Both the position numbers and the translations under genes were made by a program. A DNA stretch of 64,000 nucleotides, from assembly GCF_032823475.1 (NCBI RefSeq), contig NZ_CP127915.1:1054001-1118000 (forward strand). The letters run 5' to 3'. The stretch is from Acinetobacter sp. SAAs474. Its GTDB lineage: Bacteria; Pseudomonadota; Gammaproteobacteria; Pseudomonadales; Moraxellaceae. The notes beneath the pieces are model-generated. The model was not told where the DNA came from, searched no databases, and saw nothing but the letters and a program-made list of their open reading frames with translations. Every line of letters begins with the position of its first letter. The first letter of the stretch is position 1. Positions 47,608 through 57,378 of the stretch are shown here, piece after piece.

Positions 47608-47637
47608 TTCAACTGATCGTTTAAGCAAATATATCTG

Positions 47638-48240
47638 CTAAAAATCATCTTTTTGATACATATGGGACATACGGTCATGTTTGGTTTTTAGGTAGGTTTC
47701 GTTATACGGATTTAAACCGACAGTCAGAGGTACACGTTCAACGACCTGAATACCTTGTTGTTCTAATGCTTTAATTTTTAATGGGTTATTTGTAACAAGT
47801 TTAATTGACTTAATGTTTAGGTGATCGAGCATGATATTACACATATCATAACTGCGTGCATCTGCGGGTAGATTTAACAGCAAGTTTGCATCGACCGTAT
47901 CATGACCTTGATCTTGCAGAGCATACGCACGAATTTTATTGGTTAAACCAATACCACGACCTTCTTGACGAAGGTATAAGATCACACCTCGACCAGCCTC
48001 ATTGATCAGTTTGAGCATTGCTTGTAATTGTGGACCACAATCACATTTTAGGGATGCAAAGGCATCTCCCGTTAAACATTCGGAATGAATCCGTGTAAGA
48101 ACAGGTTCATCGGAAGGAACATCTAAACCTTGGGAAAGGGCAACATGCTCTTCACCTGTTTCAGGATCTTGAAAAACCGTAATTTGAAACTCACCAAAAG
48201 CAGTCGGTAACTTAGACGTAGCAGCAAATTTTATAGGCAC
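47638..48240 (-). CDS. ribA: GTP cyclohydrolase II
   Basis: RibA opens GTP to start riboflavin synthesis. The 200-residue protein has the zinc cysteines C55, C66 and C68 ([19 protein letters not shown]), RQEGRGIGL and the C-terminal [21 protein letters not shown]. It is a single-domain RibA, without a fused DHBP synthase. The start is GTG 48240. No FMN riboswitch was seen upstream. Confidence 0.96.
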   Translation of the reverse strand: MPIKFAATSKLPTAFGEFQITVFQDPETGEEHVALSQGLDVPSDEPVLTRIHSECLTGDAFASLKCDCGPQLQAMLKLINEAGRGVILYLRQEGRGIGLTNKIRAYALQDQGHDTVDANLLLNLPADARSYDMCNIMLDHLNIKSIKLVTNNPLKIKALEQQGIQVVERVPLTVGLNPYNETYLKTKHDRMSHMYQKDDF

Positions 48241-48547
48241 AGCACAACCTGTTCGTCATGTTTAAAGTCATTTAGTATAGCGTAATGCTTGGATATTCAT
48301 AGAATCCTAATGCATAATTTGCGTAATAGATTTTCTTTTTTGTATAAAGCACATAATAATAGTTGATAAATAGTGAGGTTATTCTAGATAATTAGCGCTA
48401 GCAATAAACACGTTATTTTTTAATTGTTGATTAAAAAAGAATCGGTAGAAAATTGGCTGATTGAAGGTAATTCAATCCGACTGTATGATCGTGTATCCAT
48501 TTGACCTAGCTAATGATTTGCCAGGCTTTAGAAGGCTTTGCCATATT
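48241..48547. other. Divergent region ribA / dxs
   Basis: This 307-nt AT-rich gap should carry both promoters. An in-frame extension of dxs back to 48461 is not family-like. No riboswitch, hairpin or separate ORF was recognised. Confidence 0.45.
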
Positions 48548-50458
48548 ATGTTGTATACAGAAATACCAACTCTTCGCCCTGAAACACCACTGCTGGATAA
48601 AATTGACTATCCAGAACAGTTACGTTTGCTCGAGCGTAATCAATTAGAACAATTGGCAGATGAGTTGCGTCAATTTATCTTATATGCGGCTGGAAAAAGT
48701 GGCGGACATTTTGCTGCAAACTTGGGTGTGATTGAACTTACCGTTGCATTACACTATTGTTTTAATACGCCTAAAGATCGTTTGATTTGGGATGTAGGGC
48801 ATCAAGCTTATCCGCATAAAGCCTTAACTGGACGTCGTGAGCAACTGGTCACTATTCGTGCCAAAAATGGTTTGGCTGCTTTTCCTGCACGTGACGAATC
48901 TGAATTTGACACCTTTGGTGTCGGGCATTCTTCTACCGCAATTTCTGCGGGTCTTGGTATGGCCCTAGCACGTGCATATCAACGTGATCCTTGTGAAGTT
49001 GTTGCCATTATTGGAGATGGCGCAATGACAGCAGGTATGGCATTTGAAGCCATGAATGATGCAGTTGCACATCAGGCAAATATGATCGTGGTACTAAATG
49101 ATAATGATATGTCGATTTCATGTAGTACGGGCGGCTTTGCCAAGCATTTAGCTGCGATTTGGCAGCGTGGAGAATCCGTAAATATCTCTGCTACAGGTGA
49201 AGCTTATGTTCAGCCTCATCCAGAGTGGAATTATAATTCTCGCTTACATCAAGCGGCAACCAATGCAGCTGATAATTTATTTAAAGCCATTGGATTTGAT
49301 TATTTTGGTCCATTTGATGGACATGATGTTGAGCAGCTTAGCCAAGTTTTTGATGCACTCAAGAAACGCCAAGGGCCTCGATTGGTGCATATTTATACGG
49401 TAAAAGGCAAAGGATTTGCACCCGCCGAAAGTAATCAGATTAAATATCATGCTATTACCAAATTAACAGCAAAACCATCCACACAGCATATTGCAAAATA
49501 TTCTGATGTTTTTGGGCAATGGTTGTGTGATGAGGCAAAATTAGATCCACGCTTATTGGCCATTACACCTGCCATGTGTGAAGGTTCAGGCATGGTAAAA
49601 TTTGCTCAGCAATATCCAGAACGTTTTTTTGATGTCGCGATTGCTGAACAACATGCGGTAACTTTAGCAGCAGGAATGGCTTGCGAAGGTGCTAAACCGG
49701 TGGTGGCGATTTACTCAACCTTTTTACAACGAGGTTATGATCAACTTATTCATGATGTTGCATTACAGAATTTGGATGTAACCTTTGCCATCGATCGAGC
49801 GGGTTTGGTTGGTGAAGATGGTCCTACACATGCAGGTGCTTATGATTATGCCTATATGCGTACCATTCCCAATATGATTATTATGGCACCTAAAGATGAA
49901 AATGAGTGCCGTCAAATGCTACATACCGCCTATCTATATCCAGGTCCTACGGCAGTACGTTATCCGCGTGGTGTGGGTGTGGGTGTTGATATTCAGCAAC
50001 ATATGACTGAAATGGAGATTGGTAAGGCTGAAATTATTGAAACATTTAATTCGCAATATGATGAATATATTTCAGTATTGGCATTTGGCAGTCGTGTTAT
50101 GCCTGCATTAGAAGCAGCCAAATTATTTGCAGCTCAGCACGAGATTGCTGTGCATGTGGTGAATATGCGCTATGTAAAGCCTTTGGATGAGCAGCTTATT
50201 GATATGCTGGCTGAACACACAATGTTATTCGTGACTGTTGAAGAACATGCTTTGATGGGTGGGGCTGGTAGTGCAGTCAATGAATATTTAGCCAAAGCTC
50301 AAATTGTTAAGCCGATACTTAATTTGGCTTTGTCTGATCAGTTTATGCATCAGGCAAGTCATGAAGAAATGTTGCATGATGCTGGTCTTGATGCAAAAGG
50401 AATTGAAGCTTCTCTGCATAAGGCGTGGAAAAAGCTTTTAAATTCAGTATCTTTATGA
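48548..50458 (+). CDS. dxs: 1-deoxy-D-xylulose-5-phosphate synthase
   Basis: Dxs condenses pyruvate and glyceraldehyde-3-phosphate with thiamine diphosphate, the first step of the MEP isoprenoid pathway, and also feeds thiamine and pyridoxal synthesis. The 636-residue protein has [20 protein letters not shown], the ThDP motif [15 protein letters not shown], and the transketolase pyrimidine domain ([35 protein letters not shown]). ATG 48548 matches the usual N-terminus ([12 protein letters not shown]). Confidence 0.97.
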   Translation: MLYTEIPTLRPETPLLDKIDYPEQLRLLERNQLEQLADELRQFILYAAGKSGGHFAANLGVIELTVALHYCFNTPKDRLIWDVGHQAYPHKALTGRREQLVTIRAKNGLAAFPARDESEFDTFGVGHSSTAISAGLGMALARAYQRDPCEVVAIIGDGAMTAGMAFEAMNDAVAHQANMIVVLNDNDMSISCSTGGFAKHLAAIWQRGESVNISATGEAYVQPHPEWNYNSRLHQAATNAADNLFKAIGFDYFGPFDGHDVEQLSQVFDALKKRQGPRLVHIYTVKGKGFAPAESNQIKYHAITKLTAKPSTQHIAKYSDVFGQWLCDEAKLDPRLLAITPAMCEGSGMVKFAQQYPERFFDVAIAEQHAVTLAAGMACEGAKPVVAIYSTFLQRGYDQLIHDVALQNLDVTFAIDRAGLVGEDGPTHAGAYDYAYMRTIPNMIIMAPKDENECRQMLHTAYLYPGPTAVRYPRGVGVGVDIQQHMTEMEIGKAEIIETFNSQYDEYISVLAFGSRVMPALEAAKLFAAQHEIAVHVVNMRYVKPLDEQLIDMLAEHTMLFVTVEEHALMGGAGSAVNEYLAKAQIVKPILNLALSDQFMHQASHEEMLHDAGLDAKGIEASLHKAWKKLLNSVSL

Positions 50459-50487
50459 TATTTAAAATTTAACAACAAAAATTTCCT

Positions 50488-50523
50488 AAAAGCATCAATA
50501 TTTGTTAAAATATTGATGCTTTT
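50488..50523 (+). terminator. Rho-independent terminator of dxs
   Basis: AAAAGCATCAATATTT (50488-50503) pairs with AAATATTGATGCTTTT (50508-50523) around a 4-nt loop; the stem base gives A and T tracts on both sides. Confidence 0.85.
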
Positions 50524-50570
50524 ATGCATTATTCTTTATCAGTATCTTCTAAATTTGTAGTGGGTGTTCA

Positions 50571-51401
50571 ATGGAACCTATGGTGGTGATGGCTGCGCGT
50601 GCGGCTCAAACAGTTGGTCAAGAGCTTTTAAAAGCACATCAAAATCGTCATAAACTTGATCTACAAGTCGAAGAAAAAGGAATTGATGGACCAGTAACGC
50701 GTGTTGATCGTTATTTGGAACAATTAACCATCGATACATTACGTAAAAGTTATAAAAATCATAGTTTTATGGGTGAAGAGTTTGGTTTGCAAGAAGGTAA
50801 AGGTCATGATGCAGAATGGTGCTGGGTGATTGATCCTCTTGATGGAACTTTAAACTTTATCCACGGTTTTCCGCATTTTTGTATTTCAATTGCAGTACAA
50901 TACAAAGGCGTGACTCAACATGGGGTTATTTATGATCCTGTAAAAGATGAATTGTTTTCAGCAAGTCGCGGTCGTGGCGCGATGTTGAATCAACGTCGTA
51001 TTCGCGTTAACGTCAAAGATAGCCTCGACAATACTTTTTTATCTGTAGGTCATGCATACCGTGCTAAACGTAATGGTGAAGTGATTTCTTATGCTAAAAA
51101 TCATTTTGAATCATTACTGAATGTGACTGAAGCTGGCGCACAATATCGTCGTTCTGGTTCAGCCGCTTTGGATTTGGCTTATGTTGCAGCTGGTCGTTTT
51201 GATGGTTATTTTGAACTGGGCTTAAAGCCTTGGGATATTGCTGCAGGTGAATTGATTGTAAAAGAAGCGGGCGGTACTGTGGTTGATGCACGTGGTGGTA
51301 GCGATTCAATGGAAAATGGACAAGTTTTGGCATGTTCTATGAAAATGTTAAAACCGTTAATGCAGGCTGTCGTTCCAGCTTGGGGTGATGCTGCAAAATA
51401 A
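50571..51401 (+). CDS. suhB: Inositol monophosphatase-family protein SuhB
   Basis: The 276-residue Mg2+-dependent phosphatase has the metal motif GEEFG (about 68-72), D88PLDGTLNF and the C-terminal PWDIAAGELIVKEAGG. In enterobacteria SuhB also joins the Nus complex in rRNA antitermination, so its cellular role may not be inositol metabolism. It has an ATG start and its own terminator, and lies between dxs and marC. Confidence 0.92.
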   Translation: MEPMVVMAARAAQTVGQELLKAHQNRHKLDLQVEEKGIDGPVTRVDRYLEQLTIDTLRKSYKNHSFMGEEFGLQEGKGHDAEWCWVIDPLDGTLNFIHGFPHFCISIAVQYKGVTQHGVIYDPVKDELFSASRGRGAMLNQRRIRVNVKDSLDNTFLSVGHAYRAKRNGEVISYAKNHFESLLNVTEAGAQYRRSGSAALDLAYVAAGRFDGYFELGLKPWDIAAGELIVKEAGGTVVDARGGSDSMENGQVLACSMKMLKPLMQAVVPAWGDAAK

Positions 51402-51418
51402 TACAACATGTTTGTTCG

Positions 51419-51453
51419 AATGCCAGTTAATCAGTGATTAACTGGCATTTTTA
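51419..51453 (+). terminator. Rho-independent terminator of suhB
   Basis: AATGCCAGTTAATC (51419-51432) pairs with GATTAACTGGCATT (51436-51449) around AGT, then TTTATT. The first nine bases equal the arm of the terminator at 5106. Confidence 0.9.
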
Positions 51454-51768
51454 TTACAAAATAACACCTTAATTGGCGTTAATAACTTGTTTGCTCACTG
51501 AGATTGTTATAGATATTAGTGATGAGTGTACAGACATGGACACTATACGATTATGCCTTGAGATAAACCGCATTTCATTTGGCTTATAACATTTGAATCA
51601 TAATATGAAATTTGCTTGATTTATAAAACCATACGCTTACCCTATCTATGCTTTAGATAGTTTTACTTTTTAGTGATTGCATGTTGTATTCTTTGTGATC
51701 TTAAAAAAGATCCATATAAAAATTAAATCCCTGTTTATTTTTTCTCTGCTTTTAAAAGGTGATGCATT
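51454..51768. other. Intergenic region suhB / marC
   Basis: About 315 AT-rich nt, probably with the marC promoter. No ORF, hairpin or RNA gene was recognised. Confidence 0.45.
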
Positions 51769-52374
51769 TTGACCGATTATATTCATTCTTTTGCGCTGTT
51801 ATTTTCTCTTCTTAACCCTTTTATGATGAGTATTTATATGCTCGGATTAATTCGTAATCTATCAGCCAGTGTATTTAATAAGGCATTGATTCAGGGGGCG
51901 TTGATTGCTTATGTAATTTTTATTTTGTTTGCATGGGGCGGCGAAGCTATTTTTTCAGAATATTTACAGGTTCGCTTCGAAGCTTTTCAAATCTTTGGTG
52001 GAATTATCTTTTTAGTGATTGGTTATCGCTTTGTGTTTGAGGGTGCTGATACCATTGGCGATATTCGAGGTGGCAATGCAGCAAGTATGATTGCTATGCC
52101 TTTCATGGTTGGGCCGGGTACCGTGAGCGCCTCTGTAATCACAGGTGCTAAACTTTCACTATTCGGTTCTATTTTAGTGATTGGTGTAACATTATTACTC
52201 AGTTGTAGTTTATTAATTTTAATGAAATATGCCCATGATCACCTGAAAGTAAAACATGCAGCATATATTGAACGTTATGTCGATATTGTCGGTCGTGTTG
52301 CTGCTTTGCTCGTCGGAAGTATTGCAGTCGATATGATTATTAATGGTGTCTTGGGATTAATCGTTGAATTTTAG
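51769..52374 (+). CDS. MarC-family inner membrane protein
   Basis: The 201-residue protein has six hydrophobic helices and the MarC signatures LFSLLNPFMMSIYMLGL, FEAFQIFGGIIFLVIGYRFV and MIAMPFMVGPGTVSASVI. The family was once linked to antibiotic resistance, but that role was not upheld and the function is unknown. The start is TTG 51769 with AAGG upstream. The next gene is the DEAD-box helicase, with its own promoter. Confidence 0.88.
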   Translation: MTDYIHSFALLFSLLNPFMMSIYMLGLIRNLSASVFNKALIQGALIAYVIFILFAWGGEAIFSEYLQVRFEAFQIFGGIIFLVIGYRFVFEGADTIGDIRGGNAASMIAMPFMVGPGTVSASVITGAKLSLFGSILVIGVTLLLSCSLLILMKYAHDHLKVKHAAYIERYVDIVGRVAALLVGSIAVDMIINGVLGLIVEF

Positions 52375-52466
52375 TTTATCGTATGATTATGCGTGATTGA
52401 AATAGATTAAAAAGTCTGGCAAAAGGAGGTGCCTAGATTTAAATATTAAAAGCATACATAAAACAG

Positions 52467-52494
52467 ATGACAATTTTAAAAACTCTGCTATAAT
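52467..52494 (+). promoter_or_regulatory. Sigma-70-type promoter of the DEAD-box helicase gene
   Basis: ATGACA (52467-52472) and TATAAT (52489-52494) are separated by 16 nt. This predicts a start near 52501 and a leader of about 267 nt before the ATG at 52768. It is the clearest -35/-10 pair in the window. Confidence 0.65.
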
Positions 52495-52500
52495 CCGCCA

Positions 52501-52767
52501 ACGCACTTAAATTTCTGTTCGTTACCTGAACATTATCTTCTTATCATTGTGTATGCGCGTGCGGTCCATAGAGGACGATATTTCGCGCCCCAATCGCTAA
52601 AGCGATTCCTTCAGGTTAAGCTGTAATCATGTGTGCGTTATACGCATCGTCGTTACTCGGATCGCCGCTGATCTTATATTTTCAGCGATTTATTGCTGTG
52701 CCGCTTTTTGCCGATGTCCATCAGACTATATATTTAATGGAGCACCCAGATTAGGGTGAAACACTCT
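52501..52767 (+). other. Long structured 5' leader of the helicase gene
   Basis: The leader is richer in G and C than other gaps and full of pairing segments. AATCGCT (52591-52597) / AGCGATT (52600-52606) form a hairpin with a 2-nt loop; GTGCGT/ACGCAT form another near 52632-52648; CGCTGA/TCAGCG a third near 52665-52687. It has no long ORF. Cold-shock DEAD-box helicase genes often have long regulated leaders, and a regulatory role here is inference. I could not match it to a known RNA family from memory. Confidence 0.55.
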
Positions 52768-54633
52768 ATGAGCAAAACTTTTGCTGACTTTCCTTTACAT
52801 GAATCACTTCAATTGGCATTACAAGGCTTAGGATTTACTACGCCAACACCTGTTCAAGAATTAGCGATTCCTGCAGCATTAGAAGGTAAAGACCTTCTTG
52901 TCTCTAGCCAAACTGGTTCGGGTAAAACTGCTGCTTTTTTACTCCCAACATTAAATGCCTTAGCTTCTCAAGATTCATTTGTTCCATTTAAAGAACGTAT
53001 GAAAGCTGTGACTCAGCCAACAATTTTAGTTATTTCACCAACCCGTGAATTGGCACAACAAGTATGCCAAGATGCGATTGCTTTTGTGCGCCAAATGAAA
53101 GGGGTGCGTGTTGCTGCGATTATGGGCGGCATGCCATTTGGTAAACAAATTCAACAACTTAAAGGTGCTTCAGTCGTTGTTGCAACACCAGGACGTTTAT
53201 TGGATTTAGTTAATCGTCGTCAAATTCGATTGGATAAAGTCAGTGCATTAATCGTAGATGAAGCGGACCGTATGCTGGATCTAGGTTTTTCTGAAGATCT
53301 TGAAGCAATTAGTGATTTGGCTGAAAACCGCGAACAAACTTTAATGTTCTCTGCAACATTTGCACCACGTATTATTACACTTGCTGAACGCATGATGAAT
53401 GATCCAGAGCGTATTGCAATTGAAACAGGTCATTCAACCAATACGGATATTACACAAACATTGCATTGGACAGATGGTTTTGAACACAAGAAAAAACTGT
53501 TAACTCATTGGTTAGCTGCTGAAGATCTTGATCAAGCTGTTGTGTTCGCATCAACACAAGAAGATACAGATATGCTGGCTGAAGAGCTTGCAGAAGCTGG
53601 TTTATCTGTTGTTGCTTTACATGGTGCTATGCCACAAACTGTTCGTAACCGCCGTTTACGCAGTATTCGTGAAGGCCGTGCAAAGATTTTGGTTGCAACG
53701 GATGTGGCTGCACGTGGTTTAGATGTACCAACGATTTCGCATGTGATTAACTTTGGTCTTCCGATGAAGAATGAAGACTATGTGCATCGTATTGGTCGTA
53801 CTGGTCGTGCGGGCCGTACAGGTAAAGCCATTACTTTAGCAACTTATCGTGAACGCGGTAAAATTCGTGCTTTAGAAGATTATTTGGATGCACGTCTAGA
53901 AGTCTCTGAAATCGAAGGTCTTGAGCCATCTCCACCTCCAGCACGTGGTAGTCGTGATGGTGGTCGTGGTCGTCGTCGTGATGGTGGTGGTCGTGGTGGT
54001 TTTGGTGGCGGCCGTCGTTTTGAGGGTGAAGGTAACTTTAAACGTCGTGAAGGTGGTCGTGATGATCGTCCACGTCGTAGTTTTGATGATAAACCACGTG
54101 GTGAACGTCCTGCATTTGGCGAAGATCGTCCACGTCGTGAATTTAACAGTGATCGTCCACGTCGTGAGGGCGGTTTTGAAGACCGTCCACGTCGCGAGTT
54201 TAATGGTGATCGCCCACGTCGTGAAGGCGGTTTTGAAGATCGTCCACGTCGCGAATTTAATGGTGATCGTCCACGTCGTAGTTTTGATGATAAACCACGT
54301 GGTGAGCGTCCTGCATTTGCTGGTGAAGACCGTCCGCGTCGCGAGTTTAGTGGTGATCGTCCACGTCGTGAAGGTGGTTTTAATGATAAGCCACGTTTTG
54401 ATGCCAATGATGACAATCGTGGAAATCGAGTAGATTACAAGCCTCGTCGTGAAGGATTTGGTGATCGCCCTAAACGTGATTTTGCTGATCGTCCTAAGCG
54501 TGATTTTGCTGATCGCCCTAAACGTGATTTTGGTGATCGCCCTAAACGTGATTTTGCTGATCGTCCTAAGCGTGATTTTGATGATCGTCCTAAACGCGAT
54601 TTTGCAGATCGTCGTCGTAAATTTAACGACTAA
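52768..54633 (+). CDS. DEAD-box RNA helicase with repetitive basic C-terminal tail
   Basis: The 621-residue protein has a complete helicase core: Q motif (about 22-30), SQTGSGKT (47-54), PTRELA (91-96), DEAD (164-167), SAT (195-197) and HRIGRTGR (340-347). Residues from about 390 to the end are a disordered Arg/Gly/Asp-rich tail: [14 protein letters not shown], nine DRPRR units, then six DRPKRDF units. The core resembles RhlE/SrmB/DeaD-type helicases that act in ribosome assembly and mRNA turnover, especially in the cold. The tail is probably for RNA binding. ATG 52768 is preferred over GTG 52756. The exact orthologue is not assigned. Confidence 0.92.
   Translation: MSKTFADFPLHESLQLALQGLGFTTPTPVQELAIPAALEGKDLLVSSQTGSGKTAAFLLPTLNALASQDSFVPFKERMKAVTQPTILVISPTRELAQQVCQDAIAFVRQMKGVRVAAIMGGMPFGKQIQQLKGASVVVATPGRLLDLVNRRQIRLDKVSALIVDEADRMLDLGFSEDLEAISDLAENREQTLMFSATFAPRIITLAERMMNDPERIAIETGHSTNTDITQTLHWTDGFEHKKKLLTHWLAAEDLDQAVVFASTQEDTDMLAEELAEAGLSVVALHGAMPQTVRNRRLRSIREGRAKILVATDVAARGLDVPTISHVINFGLPMKNEDYVHRIGRTGRAGRTGKAITLATYRERGKIRALEDYLDARLEVSEIEGLEPSPPPARGSRDGGRGRRRDGGGRGGFGGGRRFEGEGNFKRREGGRDDRPRRSFDDKPRGERPAFGEDRPRREFNSDRPRREGGFEDRPRREFNGDRPRREGGFEDRPRREFNGDRPRRSFDDKPRGERPAFAGEDRPRREFSGDRPRREGGFNDKPRFDANDDNRGNRVDYKPRREGFGDRPKRDFADRPKRDFADRPKRDFGDRPKRDFADRPKRDFDDRPKRDFADRRRKFND
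54061..54396 (+). repeat. 57-bp in-frame repeats (DRPRR units)
   Basis: The 19-residue unit [19 protein letters not shown] is encoded at 54121-54177 and 54178-54234, and again in part from 54235 and near 54328. [12 protein letters not shown] block occurs twice (near 54088 and 54289). Copies differ mainly at third codon positions. Confidence 0.85.
54463..54612 (+). repeat. Six tandem 24-bp repeats (DRPKRDF units)
   Basis: Units start at 54463, 54487, 54511, 54535, 54559 and 54583. Each encodes DRPKRDF plus A, G or D, and a partial seventh follows at 54607. Units are nearly identical (GATCGYCCTAARCGTGATTT), so slippage or recombination could change the number. Confidence 0.93.
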
Positions 54634-54655
54634 TACGTTTGCTCGTATGATGATT

Positions 54656-54691
54656 AAAACCGGTGCATAATTTAATTGCACCGGTTTTTTA
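54656..54691 (+). terminator. Rho-independent terminator of the helicase gene
   Basis: AAAACCGGTGCA (54656-54667) pairs with TGCACCGGTTTT (54677-54688), followed by T residues. Confidence 0.93.
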
Positions 54692-55103
54692 TTTTAAGCC
54701 TATTATTTTTAATGTCCTGTAATGTTGTTTAGCAGTATAGATCGTCTACTTGAATGTCGATCAGATGATTCTAATATGATAAAAATAATATTTGATACGG
54801 ATCAAGCTATCCGTATTGCGTGTTATGGTAATAAAATCATCATCAGGCATGATGCATTGTTTAGGCCATTAACGTGTGCTGTTTTTAAATGGTGAGTGGA
54901 TTTTATTCACATTAAATTTAAGATGATGATGGAATTAGGCATAACATGTTTCAGTCAATATCTTTTATAATACATATTTGAATTTTATGAAAAATATAAA
55001 CTTAAATCATGCCATACACATCAGGTGTGTTAGATGCTGTGGTCAGCTACGCTGATCCTCTTTTGCATTACGAGTGCTGAAAATATCAGGAATATCCTCA
55101 GTT
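54692..55103. other. Intergenic region upstream of the mla operon
   Basis: About 410 nt that should hold the mla promoter. GGTCAGC (55041-55047) can pair with GCTGATC (55051-55057) around TAC, followed by CTCTTTTG, 47 nt before mlaF; this could be a leader hairpin or weak attenuator. No ORF or RNA gene is supported. Confidence 0.45.
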
Positions 55104-55922
55104 ATGAATAATCAAGTTTCTCAGCAGGTTCAGTCTCTGATTGAAGTTAATCAGCTTAGTTTTAAGCGAGGAGAACGTGTCATTTATGACAATATCAGTT
55201 TAAAAATTCGTCGTGGTCAAATTACAGCGATTATGGGGCCATCAGGTACGGGTAAAACCACTTTATTACGATTAATTGGTGGGCAACTTACTCCGGATCA
55301 CGGTGAAATTTTGCTGGATGGGAAAAATATTTCCACAATGCCACGTCCTGAGCTCTTTGCGACACGTGCACGTATGGGGATGTTATTTCAAAGTGGCGCG
55401 TTATTTACCGATATGTCTGTATATGAAAATGTGGCTTTTCCATTACGTGCACATACGCACTTACCAGAACATTTGATTGCAGAAATTGTTGGATTGAAAT
55501 TAGAAGCTGTAGGATTACGTGGTACTGAGCAGCTTATGCCTTCTGAGTTGTCTGGTGGAATGAATAGGCGCGTAGCACTTGCCAGAGCCATCGCACTGGA
55601 TCCTGAGCTGATTATGTATGATGAACCTTTTGCAGGCCAAGATCCAATTGTTAAAGGGGTTTTGACTCGACTGATTCGTTCATTGCGTGAAGCTTTAGAT
55701 TTAACAACGATTATTGTTTCGCATGATGTCGGTGAAACGCTTTCGATTGCCGATTATATTTATGTGGTTGCAGAAGGAAAAATTCAGGGAGAAGGTACGC
55801 CTGAAGAATTAAAACAGCATGCCAGCCCGTTTGTACAACAATTTTTGGTGGGCTCAGAACAAGGACCTGTGGGATTTCAATTTAGTCATCAAGCCTATTT
55901 AAGTCATGAGGTTCGTTCATGA
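55104..55922 (+). CDS. mlaF: Phospholipid ABC transporter ATP-binding protein MlaF
   Basis: MlaF powers the inner-membrane MlaFEDB complex that moves glycerophospholipids between the inner and outer membranes. The 272-residue ATPase has Walker A GPSGTGKT, the signature [14 protein letters not shown] (LSGGM in place of LSGGQ), Walker [14 protein letters not shown] and the H-loop SHD. ATG 55104 (MNNQVSQ) has AGGAA 10 nt upstream; the frame extends to 55074 without family character. It is the first gene of mlaFEDCB and overlaps mlaE by 4 nt. Confidence 0.95.
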   Translation: MNNQVSQQVQSLIEVNQLSFKRGERVIYDNISLKIRRGQITAIMGPSGTGKTTLLRLIGGQLTPDHGEILLDGKNISTMPRPELFATRARMGMLFQSGALFTDMSVYENVAFPLRAHTHLPEHLIAEIVGLKLEAVGLRGTEQLMPSELSGGMNRRVALARAIALDPELIMYDEPFAGQDPIVKGVLTRLIRSLREALDLTTIIVSHDVGETLSIADYIYVVAEGKIQGEGTPEELKQHASPFVQQFLVGSEQGPVGFQFSHQAYLSHEVRS

Positions 55923-56698
55923 ATGCTATAGCCTTTATTGGTAGACGCGTTATTGAACGTGTTCGTGGGATTGGTGTTGCCACTCTCATGTTATTACAAA
56001 TTATTTTTTCACTCCCTACATGGTTGGGTGTGAAATTATTCATTTACCAAATGTATCGTGTCGGTGTGATGTCTTTGCTGATTATTGTGGTATCTGGATT
56101 ATTTATTGGTGCTGTGCTGGGGCTACAAATGTATAACATTTTAGTAACCTTTGGCAGTGAAGCAATGTTAGGTACCGCTGTTGCATTAACCTTATTACGT
56201 GAATTGGCACCTGTTGTAGCAGCTTTGTTATTTGCTGGCCGTGCAGGTTCTGCTTTAACGGCCGAAATCGGTCTGATGAAAGCCACTGAACAATTGGCAA
56301 GTATGGAAATGATCGGTGTGGATCCTTTAAAACGTGTGATTTCGCCGCGTTTATGGGCTGGTATCGTGAGTTTGCCGATGCTCTCTGTTATTTTTGCAGC
56401 AGTCGGGATCATGGGGGGGAAATTGGTGGGGGTGGATTTTCTTGGACTTGATGAAGGCTCTTATTGGAGTGGCATGGAAAATAGTGTGCAATTCTATCAA
56501 GATGTTTTTAACGGAACGCTGATTAAAAGTTTTGTTTTTGCCATTATTTGTACGTGGATCGCGGTATATCAAGGATATGCCTGTGTTCCTACATCTGAGG
56601 GAATTGCAACATCCACAACCCGTACAGTGGTGTATTCTTCATTGTGTGTTTTAGGCTTTGATTTTGTGTTGACTGCGGTCATGTTTGGAGGTGTTTAA
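55919..56698 (+). CDS. mlaE: Phospholipid ABC transporter permease MlaE
   Basis: The 259-residue inner-membrane permease has the MlaE/YrbE pattern: an N-terminal amphipathic helix, then [65 protein letters not shown], and a C-terminal pair of helices (five in all). It binds MlaF through the coupling-helix stretch and forms the lipid pocket with MlaD. It overlaps both neighbours, indicating tight translational coupling. Confidence 0.96.
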   Translation: MNAIAFIGRRVIERVRGIGVATLMLLQIIFSLPTWLGVKLFIYQMYRVGVMSLLIIVVSGLFIGAVLGLQMYNILVTFGSEAMLGTAVALTLLRELAPVVAALLFAGRAGSALTAEIGLMKATEQLASMEMIGVDPLKRVISPRLWAGIVSLPMLSVIFAAVGIMGGKLVGVDFLGLDEGSYWSGMENSVQFYQDVFNGTLIKSFVFAIICTWIAVYQGYACVPTSEGIATSTTRTVVYSSLCVLGFDFVLTAVMFGGV

Positions 56699-57360
56699 TG
56701 AAATCACGTGCAAGTGAATTGGCCGTAGGTATTTTTGTGATCTTATTTGGTATTGCAATTTTCTTCTTGGCGATGCGCGTTAGTGGTTTGGTCGGTAATA
56801 ATATTGCAGATGCTTATCCAATGACGGCAACATTCGATAATGTGAATGGTATTAAGCCACGTTCTAAGGTGACGTTAAGTGGTGTTACCGTGGGGCAGGT
56901 CGATCGTGTTCAACTTGATCCTGTGACACGATTGGCAACTGTGCATATTGTTTTAGATGGTGATTTAACGACTTTTAATGCCGAGCAGTTGAAAATCGTA
57001 CAAAAGAATGCATTAGAAGAGTTAAAATATAGCAGTGAATATCAATCAGCCACTCCTGCGCAACAAAAAGTAATGGAAAAACAACTGATTGATAATATGA
57101 AATCCATCACTAATATTGATGATGATGCTTACATTATGGTGGCAACCAATGGTTTATTGGGTGAAAAATATTTAAAAATTGTACCAGGCGGCGGTTTGAA
57201 TTACTTAAAACGTGGTGATCAAATTACCAATACTCAAAGTACAATGGAAATTGAAGATTTGGTCACCAAGTTTGTGACTGGAGGTTCTAAATCTTCAGAA
57301 AAAACAGATGCTGATTCTGCTGCTGAAAATACGCATGCCGAAGCATCCTTTGTTGAATAA
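56698..57360 (+). CDS. mlaD: MCE-domain lipid-binding protein MlaD
   Basis: The 220-residue protein has one N-terminal membrane helix (about 10-28), then the MCE domain (TATFDNVNGIKPRSKVTLSGVTVGQVDRV...ATNGLLGEKYLKI). MlaD forms a hexameric ring on MlaE that takes lipid to and from MlaC. Between the two halves of the MCE domain lies an insertion of about 45 residues (roughly 92-138, including LEELKYSSEYQSATPAQQKV) that E. coli MlaD lacks. The C-terminus is acidic and Ser-rich. The ATG overlaps the mlaE stop (TAATG). Confidence 0.95.
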   Translation: MKSRASELAVGIFVILFGIAIFFLAMRVSGLVGNNIADAYPMTATFDNVNGIKPRSKVTLSGVTVGQVDRVQLDPVTRLATVHIVLDGDLTTFNAEQLKIVQKNALEELKYSSEYQSATPAQQKVMEKQLIDNMKSITNIDDDAYIMVATNGLLGEKYLKIVPGGGLNYLKRGDQITNTQSTMEIEDLVTKFVTGGSKSSEKTDADSAAENTHAEASFVE

Positions 57361-57378
57361 TTTATTGAGGTAGTTAAC

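Noticed and set aside
48241..48460. FMN riboswitch before ribA
   Set aside because: The RFN element's conserved G-rich segments are absent.
53880..54433. Further long ORFs on both strands over the DRPRR repeats
   Set aside because: They arise from repeat composition (Arg/Ser/Pro or Val/His-rich) and lie entirely inside the helicase gene.
54463..54612. CRISPR-like array
   Set aside because: The 24-bp units are contiguous, in frame and coding, with no spacers.
53896..54681. 261-codon minus-strand ORF across the helicase tail
   Set aside because: It is a shadow of the repeats: a monotonous Thr/Ile protein without start signals or family, produced by the codon bias of the opposite strand.
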